From: Candidatus Heimdallarchaeota archaeon
GTDB taxonomy: Archaea; Asgardarchaeota; Heimdallarchaeia; Hodarchaeales; Hodarchaeaceae
Reading direction: 5' to 3'
DNA: 64,000 bases
NCBI GenBank assembly: GCA_020353515.1
Contig: CP070695.1
Span: 3,516,050-3,580,049 of the forward strand
In this document: positions 42,567-51,777 of the stretch, piece by piece
Numbering within the stretch: the stretch's first letter is position 1
Layout of the letters: each line of letters starts with the position of its first letter
The notes under the pieces: model-generated
Told to the model about the DNA's origin: nothing
What the model saw: the letters and a program-made list of their open reading frames with translations, nothing else
Database searches by the model: none
Translations under genes and position numbers: made by a program

Positions 42567-44486
42567 TTATGAATTTTCTTCAAGGATTCGTCGTGCATCC
42601 TCTAAATATCTATAAACAGATAACTCTTTAGTGCTGCTTAATTGTTGGCCTTCTTGTTCGATTAATGCTATACTTTCAATTGCTTTAGTTTTTTGTCTAT
42701 AAAGGTGATAAGTATCAGCATCTTTAATGATTTCTGAATATAATTGATAAGCTTTATCGTAATTAGAATGGATTCGAGCTAGGTGGGCTTTCAATAGGTT
42801 ACATTCGAGAATAAAAGCCGATAATTTCTTCTTTTTAACTTCAGTTTCTAGTTTCTTTAAGAGTGCTTCAGCTTCTTTGAATGCTTGTTGATTCCCCGTC
42901 TTAGACATTTCCACGAGAAGTTCTATGTACAAGAATTCCTCAGTTAAAGCAGATGCCCCTATTTCTTTTATTTTTTCGAGGAAAGAATTGAAAGCACGCT
43001 TAGCTAAGCCATAATTCATTTCATGTTTCTCAATTAAACCAAGCAGATGATAGTATTTAGCCTGATCCCAATTGGAGATATTTTTTGCTTTTTGGTCATT
43101 TAATTTGGTCCTCGCCTCTTCTGCCCTATTTAATGCTAATAAAACGTTAATCTCGAACTTTAAGATAATCAACTCATTATAGGGCTCTTTTTGTTTCGAT
43201 CTCATCTGATCATTAAGTCTTCTAGCTTTTGCGATTGCAATTGAAGCTTTTTCCAGGTAATTTTGTTGATAATACAAATCACTAAACAATAATTGGATGT
43301 AAATCTCTAACCAATTAGCATATTCATACTGAGAATTTTGTGCTAGAGTATACGCTTTAGCCATAATTTCCTCTGCTTCTTTGAATTTTCCAGAAAATTG
43401 AAGAGTACGAGCATATTCAGAAAAAACACTAATCCGCTTATAAGAAGCAGGTTTCCTACCTTTCACTGAAATGTCAGGTTGTGTTTCAAAAAATTTTAGT
43501 AGTGTTTTCCAAATTTTGATAGCTTTTTCCCACTCTCCCGTTAAATGTCGTAGCTTACCGATTCCCCAAAGTGCATTGTGGTAACCCTCCTGATCATTTA
43601 CTTTTTTAAATTCCTTTTGAGATTCCTTAAACCATTTAACAGCTTCTGGATATGCACCTTGCCCTCTAAAAGCTATTGCTAATGCACGTTTAATTTCTGC
43701 AGATTGTTCTAATTTTCGTTCGCTCTTTGGTAAGATTTTTTCGTAATTAAGAGTTTTCTTCAGTAAATCAACTGCTTGATTGAATTCAGCCTTTTTTTCT
43801 AATAAGAAACTCTTTTCAATTTGGGATTTGATATAGTCTTTACTCTCATAATCAGGGTCAGTACAACAAGAGTCAATTACTTTAATGGCTTCATTAATCT
43901 TCCCCTTTTTTATAAATGCCGTTGTTAATTCTTCTCGTAGTGAGGTTTGTATTTCTCGTTTCTCTTTTTCTGGTAAATGGATTGCAATAGCAGGTAAGAG
44001 TCTTTTATCTATGTCCTGGAGGATTTCTATAGCTTCATCGAATGATCTCTTCTCTCTAGCATTTACTCCAGTCTGCTTTACTGATTTTATTATAGATTTT
44101 ATTCCTGCTTCATCAAGCTTCTTTTCATTCAATTCAATTTGTTTCGATGCCTGAATCTTCTTCTTTAATTCAGGAAGCTCGATTTTTATAGTTCCTAATT
44201 CCTTCTCGATTGTTTTATCTATCTCTTCAATCCAGGATTTATTTCCAAAAATTTCTTCAATTCGAACAATAGCCTCATCTAAGCCTTTTAACGACAATTT
44301 AAAACCTTGAGCCACATCTTGTTGCAAATCTCTTGAGAGATTCTGTTTTAAATCTTCCTTTAGCAAATGTATCTTCTTACTCGTTCTCTGGAGCTTTTCT
44401 TGGTAATCATTGATAGGTATTAGTTCTTCAGAGTTCTTCTTATCCATAACATCTTTACTAGGTTTAGGTATTTTAATAACCTCCAA
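42567..44486 (-). CDS. Large tetratricopeptide-repeat protein
   Basis: A 639-residue soluble protein. The first 150 residues are a charged coiled coil (KKIHLLKEDLKQNLSRDLQQ). From about 190 to 620 there are repeated helix pairs of TPR type, for example AYPEAVKWFKESQKEFKKVN, YHNALWGIGKLRHLTGEWEK and FKEAEEIMAKAYTLAQNSQY. It is likely a scaffold for protein complexes. The frame begins with a TTG at 44486 that overlaps a strong GGAGG; the next ATG is at 44447. GGAGG fits neither start well, so the start is unsure. Confidence 0.78.
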   Translation of the reverse strand: MEVIKIPKPSKDVMDKKNSEELIPINDYQEKLQRTSKKIHLLKEDLKQNLSRDLQQDVAQGFKLSLKGLDEAIVRIEEIFGNKSWIEEIDKTIEKELGTIKIELPELKKKIQASKQIELNEKKLDEAGIKSIIKSVKQTGVNAREKRSFDEAIEILQDIDKRLLPAIAIHLPEKEKREIQTSLREELTTAFIKKGKINEAIKVIDSCCTDPDYESKDYIKSQIEKSFLLEKKAEFNQAVDLLKKTLNYEKILPKSERKLEQSAEIKRALAIAFRGQGAYPEAVKWFKESQKEFKKVNDQEGYHNALWGIGKLRHLTGEWEKAIKIWKTLLKFFETQPDISVKGRKPASYKRISVFSEYARTLQFSGKFKEAEEIMAKAYTLAQNSQYEYANWLEIYIQLLFSDLYYQQNYLEKASIAIAKARRLNDQMRSKQKEPYNELIILKFEINVLLALNRAEEARTKLNDQKAKNISNWDQAKYYHLLGLIEKHEMNYGLAKRAFNSFLEKIKEIGASALTEEFLYIELLVEMSKTGNQQAFKEAEALLKKLETEVKKKKLSAFILECNLLKAHLARIHSNYDKAYQLYSEIIKDADTYHLYRQKTKAIESIALIEQEGQQLSSTKELSVYRYLEDARRILEENS

Positions 44487-44701
44487 GAAGAAAATGAATC
44501 ATAAAATAATAGAAGCCAGTCATTAAATAGAGTACATGCAGAAAAAAATCTCTATTACGTTGACTTATCTTTGATGACACCTTTATCAATTATGAGCATA
44601 AATATTTTATCTTCTGGGCAAGAAAGAAAGTATGAAAGAAGTTTTTGATGAAATTTTCATTCTATAAAATGTAAACTGCCTGATATGTAATAGAGGCAAT
44701 A

Positions 44702-45661
44702 CTATTTTGGCTCCTTGAGGCCTAAATCGATTAATTGACCATATACAACGGCAACAGCATAATTAGAGAACAACTCATTATAGGAAACATCGCTTCTCTT
44801 TTTCATTTCTAGTGTAGCAAATTGTTCTACTACATATCTCGTTTTTCCTTTCTCAGAGTATTTATTTTTAACGAAATCACGGAAATAATTCGAAAAATCA
44901 ACATGTTCCATCAAAACTTTTTTTACTCCTTCTTGACCTCTAACTACTCCAGCATGTGCAAATCCAACATTGAGAGGTTTTAAATCAATTATTTTCCTCA
45001 GGCTTTCCATATAAATCTTAAAATTAAATTCTGGAGGCATTGAACTGGGAACTGTCACTAATTTTTGTGAATGCATTAATCCTCCTGCACACTCACCTAT
45101 ATAGACGAATTCATTTATTCCATTATTAGATACTGTTGGACAAACGTGATCAGAAGTATGTCCAGGTGTTGATATAAGCTTAAATTGTTTTTTCAATCCA
45201 GGAATCGGAATGGATTCATTCTCTTTTACAATCTTATACGCATCATCAGGTAAAGGTTTCATTATTCCTATATGTTTACCAAAGGTTCTTTTTGCACGTC
45301 TAAGATGTTCTTTGGAATCTTGTAATAGTCTCTTGGTTGTTTCTGTTGTAACAATTTTCACATCAGGGCTATATTCTTTGATTTTCTTCCATAATTTCCA
45401 ACCACCTCCAAAGTGATCAAAATGATGATGTGATGGAACAAGGTATTTGACTTTTTCAAGTAAAATATTATTTTCTGTTAAGAACGTGAGTATGGAATCC
45501 ACATCATCTGACGTTCCAATGTCCATAATTGTAATTGACTCAGGGGTCATTAATATATATATTGAGCAAGAACGTGGTAAGTTGTATTGTAAAATGTCTA
45601 AATGATAAATATCGTCTGTTATCATACCTGATTTTTTTATAATATATTCAGAATCCGCCAA
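44702..45661 (-). CDS. Metallo-beta-lactamase-fold hydrolase
   Basis: A 319-residue metallo-hydrolase. The metal motif HxHxDH is seen as SHHHFDHFGG near residue 77, with ISTPGHTSDHVCP near 165 giving the next metal His and YIGECAGG near 195 the bridging Asp/Glu position. The C-terminal 100 residues are helical, as in glyoxalase II/LACTB2-like members. Substrate could be a thioester, lactone or RNA. It stands alone. Confidence 0.87.
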   Translation of the reverse strand: MADSEYIIKKSGMITDDIYHLDILQYNLPRSCSIYILMTPESITIMDIGTSDDVDSILTFLTENNILLEKVKYLVPSHHHFDHFGGGWKLWKKIKEYSPDVKIVTTETTKRLLQDSKEHLRRAKRTFGKHIGIMKPLPDDAYKIVKENESIPIPGLKKQFKLISTPGHTSDHVCPTVSNNGINEFVYIGECAGGLMHSQKLVTVPSSMPPEFNFKIYMESLRKIIDLKPLNVGFAHAGVVRGQEGVKKVLMEHVDFSNYFRDFVKNKYSEKGKTRYVVEQFATLEMKKRSDVSYNELFSNYAVAVVYGQLIDLGLKEPK

Positions 45662-45854
45662 ATATTGCCTCCTTTTCCTATTACAGACAAATGTAGGTTA
45701 TTCTGACTTCTTAATTAAAATTATTCCTCCAAAATTCAGAATATATCATATTGAGACAATCAATCAATAGAAAAAAAAGAATTTTAACTCCCTACTCCTG
45801 ACCCGTATAAGGTTAATTTCCTTTAGGAACGTCATCATTGCTAAGGTGGTAGGA

Positions 45855-46013
45855 TTATTCTGGAAATTTATCTACCATCTCTTTAATACACTGAAGTCTA
45901 TCAATAACGTCACCAAGACATTCTTTGAGATGTTTCACTCTTTCTACTTGGTTCATCTCTTCATGATGACCTTTCTCATGCTTTCCACAAGAACATTTTT
46001 TATTTTCTGACAT
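45855..46013 (-). CDS. 52-residue Cys/His-rich small protein
   Basis: A short gene. It starts at an ATG at 46013 and encodes 52 residues: an N-terminal CSCGKHEKGHHEE segment, then an amphipathic helix (VKHLKECLGDVIDRLQ) with two further Cys. The Cys and His pattern could bind zinc or another metal. It is divergent from the HxlR-family regulator at 46130 across 116 bases, an arrangement typical of a regulator and its target. No known family is recognised. Confidence 0.55.
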   Translation of the reverse strand: MSENKKCSCGKHEKGHHEEMNQVERVKHLKECLGDVIDRLQCIKEMVDKFPE

Positions 46014-46129
46014 TTTTCTTCACTTTTACAAATTTTTTTTGAACTTTAATAAAGTGATTAACACCAAAAAATAAAGCTTAATAAATCCTTTACTAAACAC
46101 TTTGTTAGTTTCTACGGTGGAATTAAGAA

Positions 46130-46531
46130 TTGGAAACTCAATTAGAAATGGTGCAAAAATGCTTACCAATTGAAATCAATGGTATTTGCTTAAAACCACT
46201 TACAAAATACCTGAAATCAATCAGTAAAAAATGGATGATTTTTATCATCATGATTTTTCCAATAGAACATAATGAATTTAGTGGTAAAATTGAAAGACTA
46301 AGATATTCAGAAATCAAAACAAGAATTAAAGGATTAACATCAGAAAAAATAAGTGACACAACATTATCTGCACGTTTAAAAGAGCTAGAAGCAATTAAAA
46401 TCCTTAAGAAAGAACATTTCGCAGAAATTCCCCCTAGAGTTGAGTATTATCTAACTCCACTAGGTATCCAATTGCGAAATAGTCTTCTACCACTTATTGA
46501 GTGGGCAGTCCACGCATGTCATGAAACATGA
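46130..46531 (+). CDS. HxlR-family winged-helix regulator
   Basis: About 133 residues matching the HxlR/MarR-like fold. ISKKWMIFIIMIFPI near 30 corresponds to the family's GGKW-x-x-x-I-L helix, ITDxTLSARLKELEAIKILKKE is represented by ISDTTLSARLKELEAI, and YYLTPLGIQLRNSLLPLIEW is the C-terminal family motif. HxlR proteins often sense redox or aldehyde stress through Cys; three Cys are present. The frame begins with TTG; an ATG at 46148 is an alternative. The insertion FPIEHNEFSGKIERLRYSE is longer than usual. It is divergent from the Cys/His-rich peptide. Confidence 0.85.
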   Translation: METQLEMVQKCLPIEINGICLKPLTKYLKSISKKWMIFIIMIFPIEHNEFSGKIERLRYSEIKTRIKGLTSEKISDTTLSARLKELEAIKILKKEHFAEIPPRVEYYLTPLGIQLRNSLLPLIEWAVHACHET

Positions 46532-48069
46532 CGTTGATAGATTTTACTAAGTCTAGCGATTTCCTTGCTTTGTTTATTTGTTAATTGCTCCCATGTAAAA
46601 CGCCATTCCCAATTATGACTTTCAGTTCCAGGATAATTCATTCTTCCTTCAGATCCTAAACGAAGTAGATCTTGTAGAGGAATTATACTAATTTTCGCAA
46701 CAGAACTCCAAGCTAGACGAATTAAATCTCTAACTATATCTTCTCCATCAGAATTAAGATAGCTCAATACTTCTTGCTTAACTTCTTTAGGTACAGTTCG
46801 AAACCAACCGAGGGTTGTATCATTGTCGTGAGTACCAGTATAAACGACCGTATTAGGGATATAGTTGTGGGGAAGATAGTCATTTCCAATATATTCTTCC
46901 TCTTCAATTCCAAAGGCAAATTGTAATACTCTCATGCCTGGAAATCCAGTTTGTTGAAGTAATTCATCAACGGCAGGTGTGATTATCCCGAGGTTTTCAG
47001 CAATAACTGGTAAAAATCCACAGACTTTCTTTAAGGTTAAAAAGAGATTAATACCTGGACCTTTAACCCATTTTCCATTAATGGCAGTTGTTTCTTCAGC
47101 CGGTATCTGCCAATACGCCTCAAATCCTCTAAAATGATCAATTCTTAGAATGTCAACAAGAGAAAAATTATGATTAATTCTTTTAATCCACCATTTATAC
47201 CCATTTTTTTGCATTCGATCCCATCGATAAATTGGATTTCCCCAACGTTGCCCTGTTTCAGAAAAATAGTCTGGTGGTACCCCAGCGACGTATTCCATTT
47301 CTCCATGATTGTCTAGATAAAAAAGATGTGGATTAGACCAGACATCTGCAGAATCATAAGCAACAAAAATTGGAATATCTCCGATTATTCTCACTTTCTT
47401 CTTATGAGCATAGTTCTTAGCATCATTCCATTGCTGAAAAAAAAGAAATTGACTAAATTTATGAAATTCTATCTTTTCTTGATGGCTTTTTTTCCATGAA
47501 GAGATTGCAGAAGAATCACGTATTCTTAACGATTCTTCCCATGTGTTCCATGCACGTAAATCATGTTCCTCTTTGATTGACATAAAAAGTGCAAAATCCT
47601 CTAGCCAATAATTGTGGGTTTCTAAAAACATTTTATACTGTGTCTGGACTGAGGATGAAAGATTTTTAGTGAAATTCGTATACGCCTTATTTAAAATCTC
47701 TGATTTAAACTCAAATACTTTTCCAAATTCTACTTTGATTTCAGGGAATTTAGGGATATTTATTTCATCAAAAGAAAGTAACCCAAGGTCAATGAGTTTC
47801 TCAGGACTAATCAACAACGGATTTCCTGCAAACGTTGAAAATGACTGATAAGGAGAATTTCCATAACCAGTGGGTCCTAGGGGTAAAATTTGGAGAAGGT
47901 GTTGGCGACTTGAGTGTAAAAAGTCTATAAACCGATAGAATTCTGATCCAAGATCTCCTATACCATACTTCCCAGGTAAACTTGTAAGGTGAACCAAAAT
48001 TCCTCCCTTACGATATTTTAGGAAAGAGGTTTCTAACGAAAGATGATCAGTAGTTCGGGATGATTTCAT
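46519..48069 (-). CDS. malQ: 4-alpha-glucanotransferase (GH77, amylomaltase)
   Basis: About 516 residues of the glycoside hydrolase 77 family, which moves alpha-1,4-glucan segments between chains in maltodextrin and glycogen metabolism. Marks are RKGGILVHLTSLPGKYGIGD and LPLGPTGYGNSPYQSFSTFA near the N-terminus, the nucleophile Asp in LRIDHFRGFEAYW, the acid/base Glu in IAENLGIITPAV, and the third catalytic Asp in VYTGTHDNDTTLGW. The ATG at 48069 is favoured by GGAG eight bases ahead. Its last 13 bases overlap the convergent HxlR gene. No other glycogen genes are adjacent. Confidence 0.95.
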   Translation of the reverse strand: MKSSRTTDHLSLETSFLKYRKGGILVHLTSLPGKYGIGDLGSEFYRFIDFLHSSRQHLLQILPLGPTGYGNSPYQSFSTFAGNPLLISPEKLIDLGLLSFDEINIPKFPEIKVEFGKVFEFKSEILNKAYTNFTKNLSSSVQTQYKMFLETHNYWLEDFALFMSIKEEHDLRAWNTWEESLRIRDSSAISSWKKSHQEKIEFHKFSQFLFFQQWNDAKNYAHKKKVRIIGDIPIFVAYDSADVWSNPHLFYLDNHGEMEYVAGVPPDYFSETGQRWGNPIYRWDRMQKNGYKWWIKRINHNFSLVDILRIDHFRGFEAYWQIPAEETTAINGKWVKGPGINLFLTLKKVCGFLPVIAENLGIITPAVDELLQQTGFPGMRVLQFAFGIEEEEYIGNDYLPHNYIPNTVVYTGTHDNDTTLGWFRTVPKEVKQEVLSYLNSDGEDIVRDLIRLAWSSVAKISIIPLQDLLRLGSEGRMNYPGTESHNWEWRFTWEQLTNKQSKEIARLSKIYQRHVS

Positions 48070-48130
48070 CCTCAATTCTCCAAGATAAAGAAATTAATAA
48101 AGTTAATTTACCTTTAATCGTAAGGATACC

Positions 48131-48733
48131 TCAAAAGAACTCTTTTCTTTTATTTTGCTGTTTTTTGAGTATTACAAAAAATAAGCTTATTAACCCTAAT
48201 GTTAATTCAAATGAAGGTGTATTTATTGATTGTTTTGAGGAAGAAGAGGTTACTTCAGACGAAAGTTGTGTAGTATTTCTGGATGAGGTTATAGTTATTG
48301 TTGGTTTAATGAAAGGTCCAGTTTCATAAGGATAACCCGCATTTTTCCATGCATTAAACCCACTGTCCATATTGTTAACTTGGGTATATCCCAATGAGTC
48401 AAGGGTGTTACTGGCAGTGACAGAACGACCGCCAGATCTACAATAAACAAGAATGGGTTTAGATTTGTTTTTTGGAAGTTCATTTTCACGTGCTGAAATA
48501 TCATTCACAGGAATTAGGTAGGCTCCAGAAATATGACCATCCTCAAACTCCCATGGTTCTCGTACATCAAGAATAAATAGTTCGTCATTACTCTCAATTA
48601 AATCTTTTGCTTCAGAAACAGAAATCGTAACATAACTCCCTTTTGATATTATTCCAGTGACTGAATAGCATCCATAAGATAATGAAAGGAAGATAATAAA
48701 AAAAATGCAAACCAAAACCCAATTTTTTGTCAT
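48131..48733 (-). CDS. Surface-anchored rhodanese-like protein
   Basis: About 200 residues from the ATG at 48733, chosen because GAGG lies five bases before it and the result begins with a clean signal peptide (MTKNWVLVCIFFIIFLSLSY). One rhodanese domain follows with LFILDVREPWEFEDGHISGA and the active-site loop VYCRSGGRS, whose Cys would carry sulfur. A Ser/Thr-rich linker leads to a C-terminal PSFELTLGLISLFFVILKK tail, a Pro-x-Phe-Glu motif, a hydrophobic helix and a basic end, like archaeal surface-protein sorting signals. It acts outside the cell, perhaps in thiosulfate, cyanide or sulfane-sulfur handling. Confidence 0.82.
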   Translation of the reverse strand: MTKNWVLVCIFFIIFLSLSYGCYSVTGIISKGSYVTISVSEAKDLIESNDELFILDVREPWEFEDGHISGAYLIPVNDISARENELPKNKSKPILVYCRSGGRSVTASNTLDSLGYTQVNNMDSGFNAWKNAGYPYETGPFIKPTITITSSRNTTQLSSEVTSSSSKQSINTPSFELTLGLISLFFVILKKQQNKRKEFF

Positions 48734-48814
48734 TTCGGCCTCTGTCTTCATTTTTATCAGCTTAAATAACCACAAAAGATTTCTTAAAGGTTTTTCTTAT
48801 GAACTCATAATGAA

Positions 48815-49831
48815 TTAATGGAAATATTTCATATGGGCTCTATAACGAATTTCGCTGTCGAATTTTTTAGGACATAATTTACACCGATATTTAATACAAC
48901 TATTTTTCCTTTCATGAAGTCGAAGATCAACTAGACGATCGAATTTTTTCCCACACCTTGCGCATTTCAAATTCTGTTTTTTTTTAACTTTTTTTGCAAT
49001 TGGAGGAGGTGAAGAATCAAGTTTTTTCCTATAGATCCTATGTCTTAGTGAAAAAACATCAAAACTCTCTTTAAAAGATTGAGGGAGTATTTCCGTTCTG
49101 CCTAGAATCAGGAAACCGTTAGGAACCAACAAATTATCGAATTTTCTAAATATTTCCTTCTGAATCTCTTTAGAAAAATAAATTATCACGTTCCTACAAA
49201 AGATTATATTTAATTTTGGGAATCTATAGTTATCTTTCAATAAGTCTAGGTATGAATAATCCACCATTTTTCTGATATTATATTTTACTCTTTTTCCCTT
49301 TGCAAAAGGTTCAAAGTACTTCACTAGAAATTCCTTTGGAATATTTTCTAAGATTTCTCCCTCATAGATACCTCTTCTAGCTATCTGAAGAAGTTCATCA
49401 TTGAAATCTGTTGCGTAGATCTTCACATCATATTTTAGAAAATGATTACCTAGAGTATGATGGACAATAGAAGCAATACTATAGGATTCAGATCCTACAG
49501 CACAACCTGCACTCCAAATACGAAGAGAAGGAGATATTTCTCTTTCTTTGATTTCCTTTACATAGAAACTTAGTATTCTTTGAACTTCTTCCCATGTATC
49601 TGGGTCACGAAAATATTTGGTAACATTAATTGAAAGGCTCTTCTTAAGTAAGTTAATTTCCTTATCATTCTGGATTAGAATATCATAATAATCCTCATAT
49701 GTTTTACAATTATGACCCCTCATTCTAATAGCTAATCGGCGACTAATATATTTGTCTTTGTAAGAACTGATGTCACATCCCCTTTTATAGAGATATTGTT
49801 TGATTAAATTAAGTTGTTGATCAGGAAGCAT
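48815..49831 (-). CDS. CheR-type methyltransferase with two C-terminal C2H2-like zinc fingers
   Basis: A 338-residue fusion. Residues about 1-280 are a CheR protein-glutamate methyltransferase: SINVTKYFRDPDTWEEV near 85, SAM-binding IWSAGCAVGSESYSIA near 107, YATDFNDELLQIARRG, and IIFCRNVIIYFSKEIQ. The last 49 residues hold two fingers: C290, C293, H306 and C312, then C317, C320, H333 and H338, both with the 12-residue C-to-H spacing and FD in the TFIIIA position. The last His is the final residue. Chemotaxis neighbours are missing. The normal loop reads GEEP; here it is GSES. Confidence 0.9.
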   Translation of the reverse strand: MLPDQQLNLIKQYLYKRGCDISSYKDKYISRRLAIRMRGHNCKTYEDYYDILIQNDKEINLLKKSLSINVTKYFRDPDTWEEVQRILSFYVKEIKEREISPSLRIWSAGCAVGSESYSIASIVHHTLGNHFLKYDVKIYATDFNDELLQIARRGIYEGEILENIPKEFLVKYFEPFAKGKRVKYNIRKMVDYSYLDLLKDNYRFPKLNIIFCRNVIIYFSKEIQKEIFRKFDNLLVPNGFLILGRTEILPQSFKESFDVFSLRHRIYRKKLDSSPPPIAKKVKKKQNLKCARCGKKFDRLVDLRLHERKNSCIKYRCKLCPKKFDSEIRYRAHMKYFH

Positions 49832-50035
49832 TTAGTTTCTTCTCAAGAATTCTTTGAATCATAACTTGGAAATCTTATGAAAGCTTATTCAAGAGTGAAC
49901 TGAGAGGTGGTTATTCTTACTGGAATATGAAAGTAAACAATCATCTATTACTTTAAAATATCAGCATTTAAATCATACAGTAAGAAAGAAATGATTCACG
50001 GATAGATCTAAGAAAGAATAGAAACGGTGAAATTT

Positions 50036-50374
50036 ATGTCTAAAATTGAGGAGTTCAATTCATATAGAGAAAAAATGAATGAAGTTATTCTGAAAGAAGC
50101 AAATCTAGAGATTAAGAGGTTTTTTAATCTAGATTCACGTGCTTATAGTACAGGAGTTCTTTCCTCTAAGGTTAAAGAATTATTGGGATTAGTCGCCAGC
50201 CTTGTATTAAGATGTAATGATTGTATCACTTATCACATTCTGCAGTGCCATGAATTAGGTGTATCTAAAGAAGAATTTTATGAGGCATTCAACGTAGCAC
50301 TAGTTGTTGGAGGATCTATTGTAATCCCACATCTGAGAAGAGCAGTGGAAATTCTAGAAGAATGTTTTCAATGA
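50036..50374 (+). CDS. AhpD/carboxymuconolactone-decarboxylase-like protein
   Basis: About 112 residues from the ATG at 50036; GGTGA lies five bases before it, so the GTG at 50027 is part of that site. One CMD/AhpD domain is clear: LLGLVASLVLRCNDCITYHI, with C60-x2-C63-x3-H67, the redox site of alkylhydroperoxidase D, then the helix GVSKEEFYEAFNVALVVGGS. It probably reduces peroxides or transfers electrons with a dihydrolipoyl-like partner. It is divergent from the CheR gene and upstream of the membrane protein. Confidence 0.9.
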   Translation: MSKIEEFNSYREKMNEVILKEANLEIKRFFNLDSRAYSTGVLSSKVKELLGLVASLVLRCNDCITYHILQCHELGVSKEEFYEAFNVALVVGGSIVIPHLRRAVEILEECFQ

Positions 50375-50442
50375 AATTTGTTATTTGTTAACAAACCACT
50401 ATTGTATTACCTTAAGAAAATAACAATTGGTTCTTTCTGGAC

Positions 50443-51777
50443 ATGATAAAAGTGGTAGGAATTACAGAAAAATTGCTAGAGTTTAAGCTTCTTGTTGGAT
50501 CAGAGTCAGAGAAGGGGTTCGTTTTCTCTCGCCATAAAATCTTCATTGTTTTTTGTTACTGTTTAAGCTTTATCCTTATTTTTATTCATTTTGCTACCTT
50601 ACCTGAGTCAGTAATCACTGATTGTAAAAATGCATATAGTGCAGGTCAAGAATGTAACCTCCCCAGTTCGGGATCATTGATTTTGGCAGTTTTTATCTAT
50701 TTATATATCTCATTTATGGCAATAGTAACAATATTTCGAAACGGAACCTTACCTTCTCGCTCCACAATAAGATTTCCTTCCCTGAGGAGGCGATATAAGA
50801 TATTAATTCTTTTTTTACTCTTTTTCTTTACTGGTTTAGTATTTGCGACCCTATACATTTCTATATTTGGCACTTTCCTTTTAGTTGTCTACTTGGGCCC
50901 TGTTATGTTCTATATCTGGATGATTCTGGAACCCTTCTTTTTATTAAGTGGAATTTTAGTATTTATTGACATTATTGACGCTGATTACCCCTTTCAGGGT
51001 TATACATCAAGAAATAAAAGATCTTTATGGTTTATTTTTATTATTGGATTCAATTTACCACTTTATTTCACTTGGTTCTTAATAAATAGAACAACCCCAG
51101 GAGACTTTGCAGAATTCGACATTTTAGGTTTAATAGATTTTTCTCTCTATAAACCTGGAGTAGTTTCATTTACTAGAACTTTCACCTCGGTTTTGACCTT
51201 AGCTCTCATTTTCATCACTCTGTGGTGGATAAAAGATCGATATAAGGTAAAATCAGCTTCAAGAGAACGAAAAAAAGGATTTTTACCTTGGTTTTTGGCA
51301 TTTACATTAATTTTCATTACTATAACTGTTGTACCTTTGATGATAAGTACAAGAGGTTCATTAAAACAAATTCAATCCATTTGGGACATATTAGGGTTAT
51401 TTACCGCGTTAATCATGGGTTTATGGCGTGTTTTAGGTCTAAAACACCGAGAAGAGCCCTTACATGGATGGGAACGAATAAATCCAAACCGAATTATTGC
51501 TCGGATTCATCCATATTCAAAAGCTCTTATTCTATTTGTGGTGTCGATTTTTGCATTCTTTGCTTCTATTCAAGCAGCAACCATTTCTGGAATCACTGGA
51601 CAACCTGATTCTCTTCAACTCTTGAGTTTATCTCTTTTGGCAGAATTCATTGGACTCTCCTTCATTATAGTTATCTGGCGTTATAAAGGGAAAGAAAGAA
51701 CATCTGATCCTGGATTTTTAAAATCTACTCAAAAACTTGTCAAAGACAAAGTTCAAAAATTCCGAGATTCTTTTTAA
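50443..51777 (+). CDS. Polytopic membrane protein, unknown function
   Basis: A 444-residue protein with about ten to eleven hydrophobic helices, beginning at about residue 33 and 77, with an external loop holding two Cys (DCKNAYSAGQECN) and a basic loop (RSTIRFPSLRRRYK). No transporter signature is seen. The stop overlaps the convergent methyltransferase by four bases. It starts 68 bases after the AhpD-like gene, so the two could form an operon. Confidence 0.7.
   Translation: MIKVVGITEKLLEFKLLVGSESEKGFVFSRHKIFIVFCYCLSFILIFIHFATLPESVITDCKNAYSAGQECNLPSSGSLILAVFIYLYISFMAIVTIFRNGTLPSRSTIRFPSLRRRYKILILFLLFFFTGLVFATLYISIFGTFLLVVYLGPVMFYIWMILEPFFLLSGILVFIDIIDADYPFQGYTSRNKRSLWFIFIIGFNLPLYFTWFLINRTTPGDFAEFDILGLIDFSLYKPGVVSFTRTFTSVLTLALIFITLWWIKDRYKVKSASRERKKGFLPWFLAFTLIFITITVVPLMISTRGSLKQIQSIWDILGLFTALIMGLWRVLGLKHREEPLHGWERINPNRIIARIHPYSKALILFVVSIFAFFASIQAATISGITGQPDSLQLLSLSLLAEFIGLSFIIVIWRYKGKERTSDPGFLKSTQKLVKDKVQKFRDSF

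Noticed and set aside
51288..51608. A 106-residue plus-strand frame inside the polytopic membrane protein
   Set aside because: Same strand but another frame; it lacks start signals and breaks the clear membrane-helix pattern of the true gene.
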